Assembly (NCBI RefSeq): GCF_017792385.1
Contig: NZ_CP051230.1
Span: 2,790,001 to 2,854,000, forward strand
Reading direction: 5' to 3'
Length of the DNA stretch: 64,000 bases
Source of the DNA: Hyphomonas sp.
GTDB lineage: Bacteria > Pseudomonadota > Alphaproteobacteria > Caulobacterales > Hyphomonadaceae
Both the position numbers and the translations under genes were made by a program. This document shows positions 16,335 to 25,440 of this stretch, one piece after another (within the stretch, counting starts at the first letter, position 1; every line of letters starts with the position of its first letter). Below the pieces are notes generated by a model that worked only from the letters and a program-made list of their open reading frames with translations, was not told the DNA's origin and did not search any database.

Positions 16335-17489
16335 ATGGACTTTAATTTCACAGAAGAACAGACAATGATCCGCGACAGCCTTTCGAGGCTGATCCGGGAG
16401 CAGTACGACTTCGACACGCGCCGCAAGGTCGTTGAGTCCGAGGCGGGCTGGCGTCCGGAAATGTGGGCGCAATTCGCCGAGCTCGGCCTGCTGATGGCAC
16501 CGTTCAGCGAAGAGGATGGCGGCCTCGGTGGCGGACCGATCGACGCCATGGTTGTGATGGAAGAATTTGGCAAGGGGCTTGTCGTCGAGCCCTACGTGCC
16601 GAGCGTCGTGTGCGGCGGAGGCTTCCTGAAGCGCGGTTCCGATGCCCAGAAGGAAGAATATCTCAGCGGTATTATGTCCGGCGAAGCGATCTTCGCATTC
16701 GCTTACGCTGAACCGCGTGGCCGGTACAATCTTGCCGATCTGGAAACAACAGCGAAGCGTGACGGAGCAGGCTTTGTCCTGAACGGCCACAAGGCTGTTG
16801 TGATCGGTGCGCCATGGGCGACCCATTTCATCGTGACTGCACGCACGTCCGGTGACCGCCGCGACCGCAATGGCGTGACGGTCTTCGTTGTTGCAAAGGA
16901 TGCTCAGGGCGTTTCTACGCGCGACTATCCCACGGTCGATGGTCGCCGAGCTTCGGAAGTCTATTTCGAGAATGTTGCCGTCGGCGCTGAATCCGTCATT
17001 GGCGATGTCGACAATGGCCTTCCACTGGTGGAGCTGGTTTCGGACGAGGCCATCGCCGCACTCTGCGCTGAAGCGTGTGGTGCCATGAAGGTGGCGCATG
17101 ACATGACGGTGGAATATTCCCGTCAGCGCAAGCAGTTCGGGGTTGCCATCGGCAAGTTCCAGGTGCTGCAGCACCGCATGGTCGACATGTTCATGGAGCA
17201 TGAGCAGTCCATTTCGATGACCTATATGGCCACGCTGAAACTCGATGAGGACGAAGTGACCCGGAAGAAGGCAGCATCTGCTGCCAAGGTCCGGATCGGC
17301 CAGGCTGGGCGGTTTGTCGGCCAGGAATCCATCCAGATCCATGGTGGCATGGGCATGACGGACGAACTGGCCGTGGGGCATTACTTCAAGCGCCTGACGA
17401 TGATCGATGCCGAATTCGGCAATGTGGATCATCATTTGAAGCGTTACACGGCCCTGTCGGAAGCCGATTTGCCGGCCGCCGCGGAATAG
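16335..17489 (+). CDS. Acyl-CoA dehydrogenase, small-subunit type
   Basis: A 384-residue member of the acyl-CoA dehydrogenase superfamily. It has the N-terminal helical domain (MDFNFTEEQTMIRDSLSRL), a central beta domain (FAYAEPRGRYNLADL, replacing the usual T-E-P-x-A-G-S-D motif) and the C-terminal FAD-contact motif QIHGGMGMTDELAVGHYFKR. The altered middle motif and the missing NEIQ tail match the partner subunit of two-gene dehydrogenases such as PimD, so a complex with the product at 15113 is inferred. The ribosome binding site is CAGGGAGG. A hairpin at 17573 probably terminates this two-gene unit. Confidence 0.9.
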   Translation: MDFNFTEEQTMIRDSLSRLIREQYDFDTRRKVVESEAGWRPEMWAQFAELGLLMAPFSEEDGGLGGGPIDAMVVMEEFGKGLVVEPYVPSVVCGGGFLKRGSDAQKEEYLSGIMSGEAIFAFAYAEPRGRYNLADLETTAKRDGAGFVLNGHKAVVIGAPWATHFIVTARTSGDRRDRNGVTVFVVAKDAQGVSTRDYPTVDGRRASEVYFENVAVGAESVIGDVDNGLPLVELVSDEAIAALCAEACGAMKVAHDMTVEYSRQRKQFGVAIGKFQVLQHRMVDMFMEHEQSISMTYMATLKLDEDEVTRKKAASAAKVRIGQAGRFVGQESIQIHGGMGMTDELAVGHYFKRLTMIDAEFGNVDHHLKRYTALSEADLPAAAE

Positions 17490-17572
17490 CCCCCGAAAAG
17501 GCACAGGCAGGCCTGTTGCGGGTCGGCCTGTCCGAAAATGCATCACGCGGGCAGGCAGGACCTGCCGGAGTG

Positions 17573-17610
17573 GCCCGGAACGTCTCGTTGGCGTTCCGGG
17601 CTTCTTCTTG
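17573..17610 (+). terminator. Hairpin terminator after the acyl-CoA dehydrogenase pair
   Basis: Perfect 10-bp arms (GCCCGGAACG / CGTTCCGGGC) with a 9-base loop, followed by TTCTTCTT. It sits 84 bases after the second dehydrogenase stop and before the polysaccharide locus, so it plausibly ends the upstream unit. Confidence 0.7.
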
Positions 17611-17667
17611 TGGCTTGAATTCTTGGGGGATTATGGCCCTGGGACGGGCAGGTTTGGCAGGACCAAT

Positions 17668-17708
17668 TCAAACTCCGTACGAATTCAATCGAATTTGCCG
17701 GAGTTTGA
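17668..17708. promoter_or_regulatory. Inverted repeat upstream of the polysaccharide locus
   Basis: A perfect 10-bp inverted repeat, TCAAACTCCG / CGGAGTTTGA, with a 21-base spacer containing CGAATT twice. It lies about 135 bases upstream of the first polysaccharide gene in a 354-base intergenic region (17490-17843). It has no T tract, so it looks more like a protein-binding site or a leader structure than a terminator. The remainder of the region is AT-richer than its surroundings and shows no gene. Confidence 0.45.
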
Positions 17709-17843
17709 TTACTTGATTCACATCGTATTTCGCTAAACAGGCCCTCACTCTTGGCAATAAAAGTGGTATGGGTCTTGCTTGAGTGTTTTGGTAAACATGA
17801 CGGCGGGACGCGCCGGAATTCATAATCCTGGGAAGAGGTGGAC

Positions 17844-19136
17844 ATGTTGGAATTGAAGCGGGTGAGCCTTGCGAGTGTCGCAACGGGAGCCCTCATGACG
17901 GCGGTGTCGGGAACGGCACTGGCGCAAACGAGCGATTATTACAGCCGCGACAAGTACGAGGCCGTGACCGAGCGTCAGCAGCCGGAGTTCGATCCGGAAC
18001 CGGTCCGGTTGGGGGCTTTTGTGGTGAACTCCAGCCTGTTCGCCGGGCTGGGCTACACCAGCAACGCGTTTGGCACGAGCACGAACGAGGAAGCGGACAC
18101 GTTGGCGCGCATCGGCGCAGATGTGTCTGCCCGCACAAACTGGAGTGTGCACGAAGTCGGACTGGATGTCTCTGCAGCACGTGACGAGTATCAGGACTTC
18201 AGCGACCAGTCCTCGACGGAATTCCGCACGCGCCTGCGCGGTCGTCTCGATGTTCGCCGCGATTTTTCACTGGGCGCCGCTGCTTTCTATCAGCAGTCCA
18301 CCGACAAGCAGTCTGATCCGTCGAACGCCAACGGGCTGGGTGAGCCGATCCAGTTCACCCGTTCGGGCGTGGATTTGAACGCAAACTACACCAATGATCG
18401 CGTGCGCTGGTACAACACCGTCACCATCGCCGAGATCGACTATGACGATTCCGTCGCGCTTGACGGAACGCCCATTGATGAGGATTTCCGCGACCGCACG
18501 GATACGCGTTTCTTCTCCCGTTTGAGCTATGCCCTGACCCCGAATGTGGCAGTGTTTGGTCAAGGCCAGATCGAGCAGCGTGAATATGACAATCTCGTTG
18601 TGGTCGATGGAGCGCCGCGGTCCCGCGACTCCGACAACTACGCTGTATATGGTGGTGTGGATTTCGAACTGACCACATTGATCCGCGGTGATATTGCCAT
18701 TGGCTATCTGTCCGAAGACCAGGATGACAGCTTCTATGAGGGGTCTGACGGCCTCGCAGTGGATGCGAACGTGCAGTGGTTCCCGACCCGGCTGACCACG
18801 GTGTCCTTCAATGCTGGACGCCAGACGGTCGACAGCGGCATTCGCAACAGTGCCGGCTCGATCCAGACGCAGTATGGCGCGCGGGTCGATCACGAACTCT
18901 ATCGCAACATCATCCTGTCTGGATACGGAGAGCTTACCTCCTACGAGTATGACGAGATTGATCGCGATGACGACGTCACCGAATTCGGCGTCATGGGCAC
19001 CTACAAGATGAACAAGCGCGTCCATCTGAATGCCTTTGCTCGCCATGTCGAGCGTGACCGGAGCGGCGCCGCCATCATCGGCGACCAGAATTTCGAAGCC
19101 GACCTGCTCGGCGTTTCTGTCCGCATTTTCCCCTGA
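17844..19136 (+). CDS. Outer-membrane beta-barrel protein of the polysaccharide locus
   Basis: A 430-residue protein with a signal peptide (ASVATGALMTAVSGTALA, cleaved before QTSD). The rest is built of alternating polar/hydrophobic strands with aromatic ends, such as RWYNTVTIAEIDYDD, DIAIGYLSEDQDD and HLNAFARHVERD, finishing in VSVRIFP with the terminal aromatic typical of barrels. It resembles the putative beta-barrel porin 2 group found in alphaproteobacterial polysaccharide loci. It probably supplies an outer-membrane pore for polymer exit, working with the short OPX protein encoded at 39625. The ATG at 17844 was preferred over a GTG at 17838 (AGAGG upstream). Confidence 0.78.
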   Translation: MLELKRVSLASVATGALMTAVSGTALAQTSDYYSRDKYEAVTERQQPEFDPEPVRLGAFVVNSSLFAGLGYTSNAFGTSTNEEADTLARIGADVSARTNWSVHEVGLDVSAARDEYQDFSDQSSTEFRTRLRGRLDVRRDFSLGAAAFYQQSTDKQSDPSNANGLGEPIQFTRSGVDLNANYTNDRVRWYNTVTIAEIDYDDSVALDGTPIDEDFRDRTDTRFFSRLSYALTPNVAVFGQGQIEQREYDNLVVVDGAPRSRDSDNYAVYGGVDFELTTLIRGDIAIGYLSEDQDDSFYEGSDGLAVDANVQWFPTRLTTVSFNAGRQTVDSGIRNSAGSIQTQYGARVDHELYRNIILSGYGELTSYEYDEIDRDDDVTEFGVMGTYKMNKRVHLNAFARHVERDRSGAAIIGDQNFEADLLGVSVRIFP

Positions 19137-19142
19137 TCTGAA

Positions 19143-19167
19143 TGGCGGCCGGTTTGTCCGGCCGCCA
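19143..19167 (+). other. Strong intergenic hairpin before the Wzc-type gene
   Basis: TGGCGGCCGG-TTTGT-CCGGCCGCCA is a perfect 10-bp stem with a 5-base loop, seven bases after the barrel gene stop. No T tract follows, so it may attenuate transcription or stabilise the upstream message. Its position argues against an ATG at 19142 as the start of the next gene. Confidence 0.7.
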
Positions 19168-19201
19168 GTTCCCTCGCAACCCAAGCCAGCGGTATAGTAA
19201 C

Positions 19202-21598
19202 TTGACCAAGACATTCAGTTTCGAACTCCCGTCCCAGGTACCCGCAGAAGCGGAATCCGACGGCAATGCCATGCCGACGGATCTGAAGTCGCTGCTGGGC
19301 ACCGTGTATCGGCGCTTCTGGTTGATCGCGCTCAGCTTCCTCGGTGTGTTCACGCTGGTTGCGTACATGACCTTCAACCAGACTCCGCTCTACAAGGCGA
19401 GTTCGGTGGTTCAGCTCGATACCGAACAGCAGAACGTTATCGACCTTGGCAGCGTTCTCAGCGGACTGGCTGTCAGCACGGCCGTGATCGACACGGAAGT
19501 GATGATCATGAAATCGAAGTCGCTGCTGACAAAGGTGGCTGTGAAGCAGAAGCTGGTGGAGGATCCGGAATTCAATTGGACCCTGCGCGAGCCGCAGCCG
19601 AGCCTGCTCGGAGGCGTGAAGAAATCCGTCAAGTCGATGCTGGGGATGGACACCCGGCAGGTTGACCCGTTCGAAGGGATGAGCGTGGACGAGCGTGACG
19701 CGGCCATTCTGGATGGCGTTGTCGGCACGCTGATGGGCCGGGTAGGCGTCTCTCGCGTCGGCACGACCTATCTGATCGACGTTCAGGTTACCAGCGAGTC
19801 GCCGGAAACTGCGGCACGTCTGGCAAATGCCATTGCGGACCAGTACCGGGTCCAGCAATTGGAAACCAAGCTGGATGCGACCCGCCGTGCCACCGAATGG
19901 TTGTCCGACCGCGTCTTCGCCCTGCGCGAGGAAGTCGAGGAAAAGGAAAACCGGGTCGCGAAGTTCATTGCCGACAACGACATGGAAACGGCGATGGGCA
20001 ACACGCTCACAGAGCAGAACATTGCCTATCTCACCACGCAGAAGACCCAGGCTGAGGTTGAACTCAACCGGGTGCGCTCGCGCTATGACAGCATGCGTCG
20101 CCAGATTTCCAGCGGGTCGGGCGTCGACGGTATTTCCGAAGTTCTGGAATCTCCGCTGATCACGAGCCTGAAACAGCAATTGTCGACCATCCGCGGACGA
20201 GTGGGAGATCTCGAGACGCGGCTCGGTCCCCAGCACCCGGAGCTGATCGGTGCGCGGGCGGAACAGGCCGATATCGAGCGCCAGATCGAGAATGAGATGA
20301 ACCGGATTGCGTCCAATCTCGAGAATGAGGTGCGTGTACGCCAGGACCAGGTCAGCCGACTGCAATCCCAGATCAACAATTCGAACGCCAAACTCCGCGG
20401 CAACAGCCTGGCCATGGTGCGCCTGCGCGAGCTTGAGCGGGACGCCGAGACCAGCCGTGTGCTGTATGAGGAGTTCATTTCCCGCTCCAAGGAGACCCGT
20501 GAACAGGATGGTCTGGTTCAGCCGGACGCCGTGATCCTGTCCAAGGCATCGGTCCCGAAATTCCCGAGCTCCCCACGTACCAAGCTGAATCTCTTCATTG
20601 GTGCCATTCTGGGCGGCATGCTGGGCGGGGCGCTGGCCTTGCTGGCCGAGATGTTCGACATGAAGATTTCCTCTTCGGAGGATATCGAGAAGAAGCTGGG
20701 CCAGAACGCACTCGGATCGGTACCGCTGATCCGCACGACGAATGCACTCGGCTTCACCCAGACCAACCCCGCCGAATATCTGATAGAGAATCCATTGTCG
20801 GCCTTTGCGGAGAGTATTCGATACTTGCGCGCGGCGATTGCGTTCTCGGATCTCGACAGCGAAACCAAGACCGTGGCGATCACATCGTCCCTTCCGGATG
20901 AAGGCAAGACCAGCCTGACCCTGGCCCTGGGACGGATGTCGGCCATGTCCGGTGCCCGTACCCTGGTCATCGACGGAGATTTCCGCCGCCGCCAGCTGAC
21001 GGATGCTGCTGGCCTGAAGCCGGAAATCGGCTTCATCGAATACCTGTTCGGAGCCGGTCAGCTGTCGGACGCCATCACCAAGGATCCGAAGAGCATGCTG
21101 GACATCCTGCCGCTGTCCCTGACCGGGCACACGCCGCATGACGTGTTCGGGACGCGTGCCTTCGATGACCTGCTGGTCCGTCTGCGGTCGATGTATGACC
21201 TCATCCTGATCGATACCGGTCCGTTGCTGCTGATGGCAGAGGCGCGGGTCGTTGCCGGCAAGACCGACAAGACCATTCTTGTCGTCCGCTGGCGTCATAC
21301 GACCCGGTCGGCCGCCCGCCAGTCACTCGCGCTGCTGAAATCTTTCAAGGCAGACCTGCTGGGCGTGACGCTGAACATGGTGAACCTGAACCGTCGCCGT
21401 CATTACAGCGATCCCGGCGCAGGCTATGATGCCTATCGGAAGTACTACCAGATGGAGACCAAACCCTCCCTGTTCGGCTTCCTGCGTCGTAATTCGGACA
21501 AGACCAAGCCAGGCGAAATCCGCCCGACGGCCATCCAGACGCCGCCAAGCCTCGCTGAGCACAGTTCGGACGAGCCTGAGAAGATGGACGCGAACTGA
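19202..21598 (+). CDS. Wzc-type polysaccharide co-polymerase with BY-kinase domain
   Basis: About 798 residues. An N-terminal Wzz domain has one membrane segment (RFWLIALSFLGVFTLVAYM). A long periplasmic coiled coil with LGPQHPELIGARAE follows, then a second membrane segment (LFIGAILGGMLGGALALL). The cytosolic tyrosine kinase has Walker A SSLPDEGKTSL (about 562-572), Walker A' LVIDGDFRRRQL (about 588-599) and Walker B DLILIDTGPLL (about 666). A C-terminal tyrosine cluster (five Tyr in about 20 residues near 733-750) is the usual autophosphorylation site. It sets chain length and couples polymerisation to export. The start is uncertain: TTG 19202 is given, ATG 19271 is possible, and 19142 lies inside a hairpin. 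Confidence 0.88.
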   Translation: MTKTFSFELPSQVPAEAESDGNAMPTDLKSLLGTVYRRFWLIALSFLGVFTLVAYMTFNQTPLYKASSVVQLDTEQQNVIDLGSVLSGLAVSTAVIDTEVMIMKSKSLLTKVAVKQKLVEDPEFNWTLREPQPSLLGGVKKSVKSMLGMDTRQVDPFEGMSVDERDAAILDGVVGTLMGRVGVSRVGTTYLIDVQVTSESPETAARLANAIADQYRVQQLETKLDATRRATEWLSDRVFALREEVEEKENRVAKFIADNDMETAMGNTLTEQNIAYLTTQKTQAEVELNRVRSRYDSMRRQISSGSGVDGISEVLESPLITSLKQQLSTIRGRVGDLETRLGPQHPELIGARAEQADIERQIENEMNRIASNLENEVRVRQDQVSRLQSQINNSNAKLRGNSLAMVRLRELERDAETSRVLYEEFISRSKETREQDGLVQPDAVILSKASVPKFPSSPRTKLNLFIGAILGGMLGGALALLAEMFDMKISSSEDIEKKLGQNALGSVPLIRTTNALGFTQTNPAEYLIENPLSAFAESIRYLRAAIAFSDLDSETKTVAITSSLPDEGKTSLTLALGRMSAMSGARTLVIDGDFRRRQLTDAAGLKPEIGFIEYLFGAGQLSDAITKDPKSMLDILPLSLTGHTPHDVFGTRAFDDLLVRLRSMYDLILIDTGPLLLMAEARVVAGKTDKTILVVRWRHTTRSAARQSLALLKSFKADLLGVTLNMVNLNRRRHYSDPGAGYDAYRKYYQMETKPSLFGFLRRNSDKTKPGEIRPTAIQTPPSLAEHSSDEPEKMDAN

Positions 21599-21658
21599 TC
21601 CCGGTATCGGAGCGCTGCACCCCTGCGGCGCTCCGGCGAACTCGATAGGGACGCACGC

Positions 21659-22804
21659 ATGACCACGATTGCCTTCTTCGGACACGACGCGGCTGACGCG
21701 GCCGTGCGCCGTCGGGTCAAGTCCTTTGCGGGGGACGGGCTCGATGTGGTCGGCTTCATGATGCGTCGCCGGGATGTGGACCCTGAATGGCAGAATGTCG
21801 ATCTGGGCATGACCCGGGATGGCGCCTTCATTCAGCGCATCCGGCAAGTCTTTGCCGGGGCCAGAAAAGCCGCCGCCCATCGCAAGCTGCTTGCGAAAGC
21901 CGACGTGATCTATGCCCGTAATCTGGACATGCTGGCCTGCGCGTTTCTGGCCAAGCGCCATGCCAGGCTGGACACGCCCGTAATCTATGAAAGCCTGGAC
22001 GTGCATCGTCTCCTGACTCGGGAAGACCTGGTCGGCAAGCTGCTGCGCCGCCTGGAACGGACCCTTCTCAAGCGTAGCCGGGCGCTCGTGGTCAGCTCGC
22101 CGGGCTTCCTGAAAAATCACTTCAACCGCCATTATGACGGCGACTTCAGGGCGTTCCTTGTCGAAAACCGGTTGTGTGCGGACAGTGATTTCGGGCCGCG
22201 TCCGATGGCCGAGAGTGCCGTCGAGATGGAAGCGGACGGAAAACTGGTCCTTGGCTGGGTCGGCATGTTGAGGTGCCAGCGCTCGTTCGATCTGCTCTGT
22301 GCCCTGGCGGACCGGTTCCCGGACACGCTGGAGATTCACCTTCATGGCATACCGGCGCGCACCGAGATCGAGGTGTTCGAACCCGAGATCGACCGCCGGG
22401 CCAACATGCACTTCTTTGGCCGGTTCCGTTCACCGGAAGACCTTGCCGGCATTTACGCATCCCTCGATGTGGTCTGGGCCGGAGACTTCATGGAGGCTGG
22501 CTACAATTCGGTCTGGCTTTTGCCGAACCGGATCTATGAAGGCGGCTATTATGCCACGCCGTCCATAGCCCCGGCAGGCACGGAGACAGCCGCCTGGATC
22601 GCCCGGCATGAATGCGGGTTCGTGATTGACGAGCCGCTGGAACAGAGCCTGCCGGACCTGATCTCGGGCCTGCTGGCCGATCGGCGTCCCATCGCGACGT
22701 ATTCAGCCCGTCTGGCAGACCTGCCTTCGGACCTCTTTATCCAGCCTGCCGGTTTCATGCGGGAGATGATTGCCAACAGCCTCGGCCGGGAGGTCGCCGC
22801 ATGA
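21659..22804 (+). CDS. Glycosyltransferase, GT4-like GT-B fold
   Basis: A 381-residue cytosolic protein. The N-terminal half has KADVIYARNLDMLACAFLAKR and PVIYESLDVHRLL, typical of the acceptor domain of GT-B enzymes. The C-terminal half starts at LGWVGMLRCQRSFDLL and includes NMHFFGRFRSPEDLAGIYASLDVVWAGD, the donor-domain pattern. The usual E-x7-E motif is weak, with ATPSIAPAGTETAAW in its place. It probably adds one sugar to the repeat unit on the inner face of the membrane. It lies 60 bases after the Wzc-type gene and overlaps the polymerase gene by four bases. Confidence 0.78.
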   Translation: MTTIAFFGHDAADAAVRRRVKSFAGDGLDVVGFMMRRRDVDPEWQNVDLGMTRDGAFIQRIRQVFAGARKAAAHRKLLAKADVIYARNLDMLACAFLAKRHARLDTPVIYESLDVHRLLTREDLVGKLLRRLERTLLKRSRALVVSSPGFLKNHFNRHYDGDFRAFLVENRLCADSDFGPRPMAESAVEMEADGKLVLGWVGMLRCQRSFDLLCALADRFPDTLEIHLHGIPARTEIEVFEPEIDRRANMHFFGRFRSPEDLAGIYASLDVVWAGDFMEAGYNSVWLLPNRIYEGGYYATPSIAPAGTETAAWIARHECGFVIDEPLEQSLPDLISGLLADRRPIATYSARLADLPSDLFIQPAGFMREMIANSLGREVAA

Positions 22805-24102
22805 ACATCATCAGCCGCATTCCCACCGACAAGGATTCCGCCCTCGTCATGGCCAATGTGTACGAGGAGCCGCGCAAGCCGGCCTATTGGGAACAGGCCC
22901 TGTTGTCGGTCTGGTTCCTCAACACGTTCGTGCCGTTGCCGCTGGAAACGCCGCTGCGCTATCTCATCGTGCTGTGGTTTCTCTACCAGTTTGTCCTGTT
23001 CAAGGAACAGATCATTCCGGTCGTTCTGAAAGCGTGGCCTCTGTTCCTGTTGCCGATATTCGGATTGGCCTCTGTCGTCTGGGCGCCCTATTTTGGCGCG
23101 GCGGTCCGGGCGGGTGTCCTGCTGATGCTGACGCCGCTTGTGGCGGTGATCATCATTTCAAGGTTCGATATCTCGACCGTGCTGCGATGCCTGTTCTTCG
23201 CAAGCGTTCTGGCGCTGGTCATCTGTGCGCCTTACTACAGCACGATGTATTGGGGCGGACCATTCCCGCAGAAGAACTATTTTGCCCAGCAAATGCTGTT
23301 TGCAGCCTTGCTCAGTTTCACCACACTCCTGAACGAGAAATCCTGGCCCTGGACCCGTGCACTGGCCGCGGTGGCCTTTCCTGTGGCGTTGCTGTTCATG
23401 TTGCGGGCCCCCTCGGCCACCGCCATCGTGTTTGCCGCCGTCGGCATCACCGGTCTGCTCGGAGTCAAATTCGTGTGGGGATCCATCAGCCGCGTGCGGC
23501 ACTTGCGATCCCTGCTGCTGATCATGGTCGGCGGGCTGGTCCTGCTTGGGGGCATGATCGTGGTCAATGAGACCAACCAGAATTATCTGACCGACTTCCT
23601 GGCCGCACTGGGCAAGGACACGACCTTTACCGGGCGCACGACGATCTGGGCTGCCGGCCGGCACGCGGCCGAACAGAGCCCCATTCTGGGGACTGGCCTG
23701 GAGGGATTCTGGAACATTTCGAACGGGGCAGCCCAGTCGATCAACGAGCTGGACTACAAGCCCTATGGCACCAAGCTGACCTTCCACAATGCCTATCTCG
23801 AAGTGCGTGTGCACCTCGGCTATATCGGTCTCGCCTTGTACCTGTTGATGTGGGCGTGGTGCGGCTACCGGCTGTTTAGCCAGTTCTTCCGCAAGTCGTC
23901 TCTGGAAATGTCGGCCATGCTGGTCTTCGGGGGAATCGTGTTCATCTCCACCTTCACGGAATCCTTCGCTTGGTCGACCTTCAATACACCCCTGAACCTG
24001 CTGTATCTGGGCGCGCTGGCAACCCTGTCTCCGGTCCGCAGGAAGCTGGTCGGGCAGGCGCCGGTCTATGTGAATTCAGGTATGGGATATGTGAAGGCCT
24101 GA
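22801..24102 (+). CDS. O-antigen ligase/Wzy-type polysaccharide polymerase
   Basis: A 433-residue inner-membrane protein with about ten hydrophobic segments. It has a large periplasmic loop carrying the family features TTFTGRTTIWAAGRHAAEQSPILGTG and the later HNAYLEVRVHLGYIGLALY, including the conserved His. WaaL and Wzy share this fold, but position next to the co-polymerase and glycosyltransferases favours Wzy-type polymerisation. The start overlaps the stop of the previous gene (ATGA), so the left arm of the locus reads as one operon ending here. Confidence 0.85.
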   Translation: MNIISRIPTDKDSALVMANVYEEPRKPAYWEQALLSVWFLNTFVPLPLETPLRYLIVLWFLYQFVLFKEQIIPVVLKAWPLFLLPIFGLASVVWAPYFGAAVRAGVLLMLTPLVAVIIISRFDISTVLRCLFFASVLALVICAPYYSTMYWGGPFPQKNYFAQQMLFAALLSFTTLLNEKSWPWTRALAAVAFPVALLFMLRAPSATAIVFAAVGITGLLGVKFVWGSISRVRHLRSLLLIMVGGLVLLGGMIVVNETNQNYLTDFLAALGKDTTFTGRTTIWAAGRHAAEQSPILGTGLEGFWNISNGAAQSINELDYKPYGTKLTFHNAYLEVRVHLGYIGLALYLLMWAWCGYRLFSQFFRKSSLEMSAMLVFGGIVFISTFTESFAWSTFNTPLNLLYLGALATLSPVRRKLVGQAPVYVNSGMGYVKA

Positions 24103-24140
24103 GAGCCGCGCAATGGCTGGATCAGGTCGGCGCGGTGAGC

Positions 24141-24359
24141 CTAGAGAATGGCGGAAATCGCCAGGATAATGCCGGCCCAGAGGGCCGAGCTGAGCCCGAC
24201 AATCAGAACAATGCGCAGCCAGACGGGCCATTTGCCGAAATTCTCGATGTCGGCATTCGTGTCGTCTTGAAAGTTCCGGATAACACCGGTTTCGGTGGCC
24301 AGATTCATCATGGGCCGTGTCCTCGCAAGAGACGTATTCACCTCGTTCATGGAGTGCAT
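24141..24359 (-). CDS. Small single-pass membrane protein, unknown
   Basis: A 72-residue protein: a polar N-terminal half (MNLATETGVIRNFQDD) and one C-terminal membrane helix (WLRIVLIVGLSSALWAGIILAISAIL) ending at the stop. It lies in the gap between the convergent arms of the polysaccharide locus, 112 bases from the neighbouring glycosyltransferase stop. I do not recognise a family. An in-frame Met four residues in could also be the start; neither has a clear ribosome binding site. A real gene is plausible because of the clean tail-anchor architecture. Confidence 0.55.
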   Translation of the reverse strand: MHSMNEVNTSLARTRPMMNLATETGVIRNFQDDTNADIENFGKWPVWLRIVLIVGLSSALWAGIILAISAIL

Positions 24360-24471
24360 ATAGCCGCGTCAAACCTTAAGACCGGTTTAAAAACAGGCTC
24401 CAAAACATGCGTTCCCTGATCCACTCATCCTACGGGGGAATCTGGCAAGAGTGTGCGCATTTCGAGGTATT

Positions 24472-25440
24472 CTAGCTGGCAGTCAGCCGGCGCCACGCGG
24501 TGGTGGTGAGTTCGCGCAGCACATGGAGGGATGCGCCCGGAGAAAAGCCGAATGCCGACAGGGCAAGCCGTGGATTCCTGGCGCGTACGCCATCAATGAG
24601 AGACCACATTGCGGCTTCCTTGCGGGAATATTCGGCATGGTCGCGCAGGGCGCGCCGCGTATCCTGTGGCAGGCCCGGCAGTTTCGACATGTCACTGGAG
24701 ATCCGGGCCAGGCGACGGTGATCGCGCCCGGCCTGGGAGTGGGACGCGGAATTCTCACGCTGCACAAGATAGTAACCGCAAGGGTCAACCAGCCACGCCG
24801 TCGTGCCGTCCAGCAACAGCCGTGTATAGAGTTCGAAATCCTCGCCAAACCGCAGATCATTTCGATAGGGTTCAGGCCCGCCGGCAAGGGCCTGCCGGTT
24901 GAACAGGGGCTTCAGAAATCCGAGTTCGGATCGCGCGGTCTCATTGTCGAAAGAGCGACGGACAAAGAATGGTGCCGTCAGCACGACCGGTCCGTCCGGC
25001 TTTTCCGGCCAGAGGGGACGCTCCACCTGTTGCGGCGTCGCCTGCATCGAGATCAGGAGATTGTCCGCGACCCAGTCGAGCTCATTGTCGAGAGCGATTG
25101 TCAGGAGTTTTGACAGCCGGTCAGGTTCAACGAAGTCGTCACTGTCCTGCGGTGTGAACCAGCCGGCGTCTGTCAGGGCCAGCGCTGCGTTTCGGGCGGC
25201 AGACGGCCCCTGATTGACCGGCTGGCGGATAATGGTCAGGTCGGGATGGGTTTCTGCCATGCGCTCGGCAAGATCACATCCATTGTCGGTCGAGCAATCG
25301 TCCACGACAAAGACTTCCCGCGTGTAAGGCGCCGGCAATGTCTGGGCCAGGGCACTGGTGATCGCTCGCTCGATGTTCGGGGCGTCATTGTAGAGCGGAA
25401 TGACGATGGCGATCTTGTGGGGGTCAAGGCTTCGCGGCAT
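24472..25440 (-). CDS. Glycosyltransferase family 2
   Basis: A 322-residue GT-A fold enzyme. It has IAIVIPLYNDAPNIERAITSAL at about residues 11-32, the nucleotide-binding VVDDCSTDNG, and the metal-binding DxD-type PQDSDDFVEPDRL (about 98-110). It probably transfers a sugar to the lipid-linked repeat unit at the inner membrane. There is no membrane segment. Its first 17 bases overlap the end of the flippase gene, so the two are translationally linked. The sugar donor cannot be read from sequence. Confidence 0.85.
   Translation of the reverse strand: MPRSLDPHKIAIVIPLYNDAPNIERAITSALAQTLPAPYTREVFVVDDCSTDNGCDLAERMAETHPDLTIIRQPVNQGPSAARNAALALTDAGWFTPQDSDDFVEPDRLSKLLTIALDNELDWVADNLLISMQATPQQVERPLWPEKPDGPVVLTAPFFVRRSFDNETARSELGFLKPLFNRQALAGGPEPYRNDLRFGEDFELYTRLLLDGTTAWLVDPCGYYLVQRENSASHSQAGRDHRRLARISSDMSKLPGLPQDTRRALRDHAEYSRKEAAMWSLIDGVRARNPRLALSAFGFSPGASLHVLRELTTTAWRRLTAS

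Noticed and set aside
24360..24471. Possible RNA gene or terminator between the small membrane protein and the glycosyltransferase
   Set aside because: No stem with a T tract or conserved fold was found; only short AT-rich repeats are seen.
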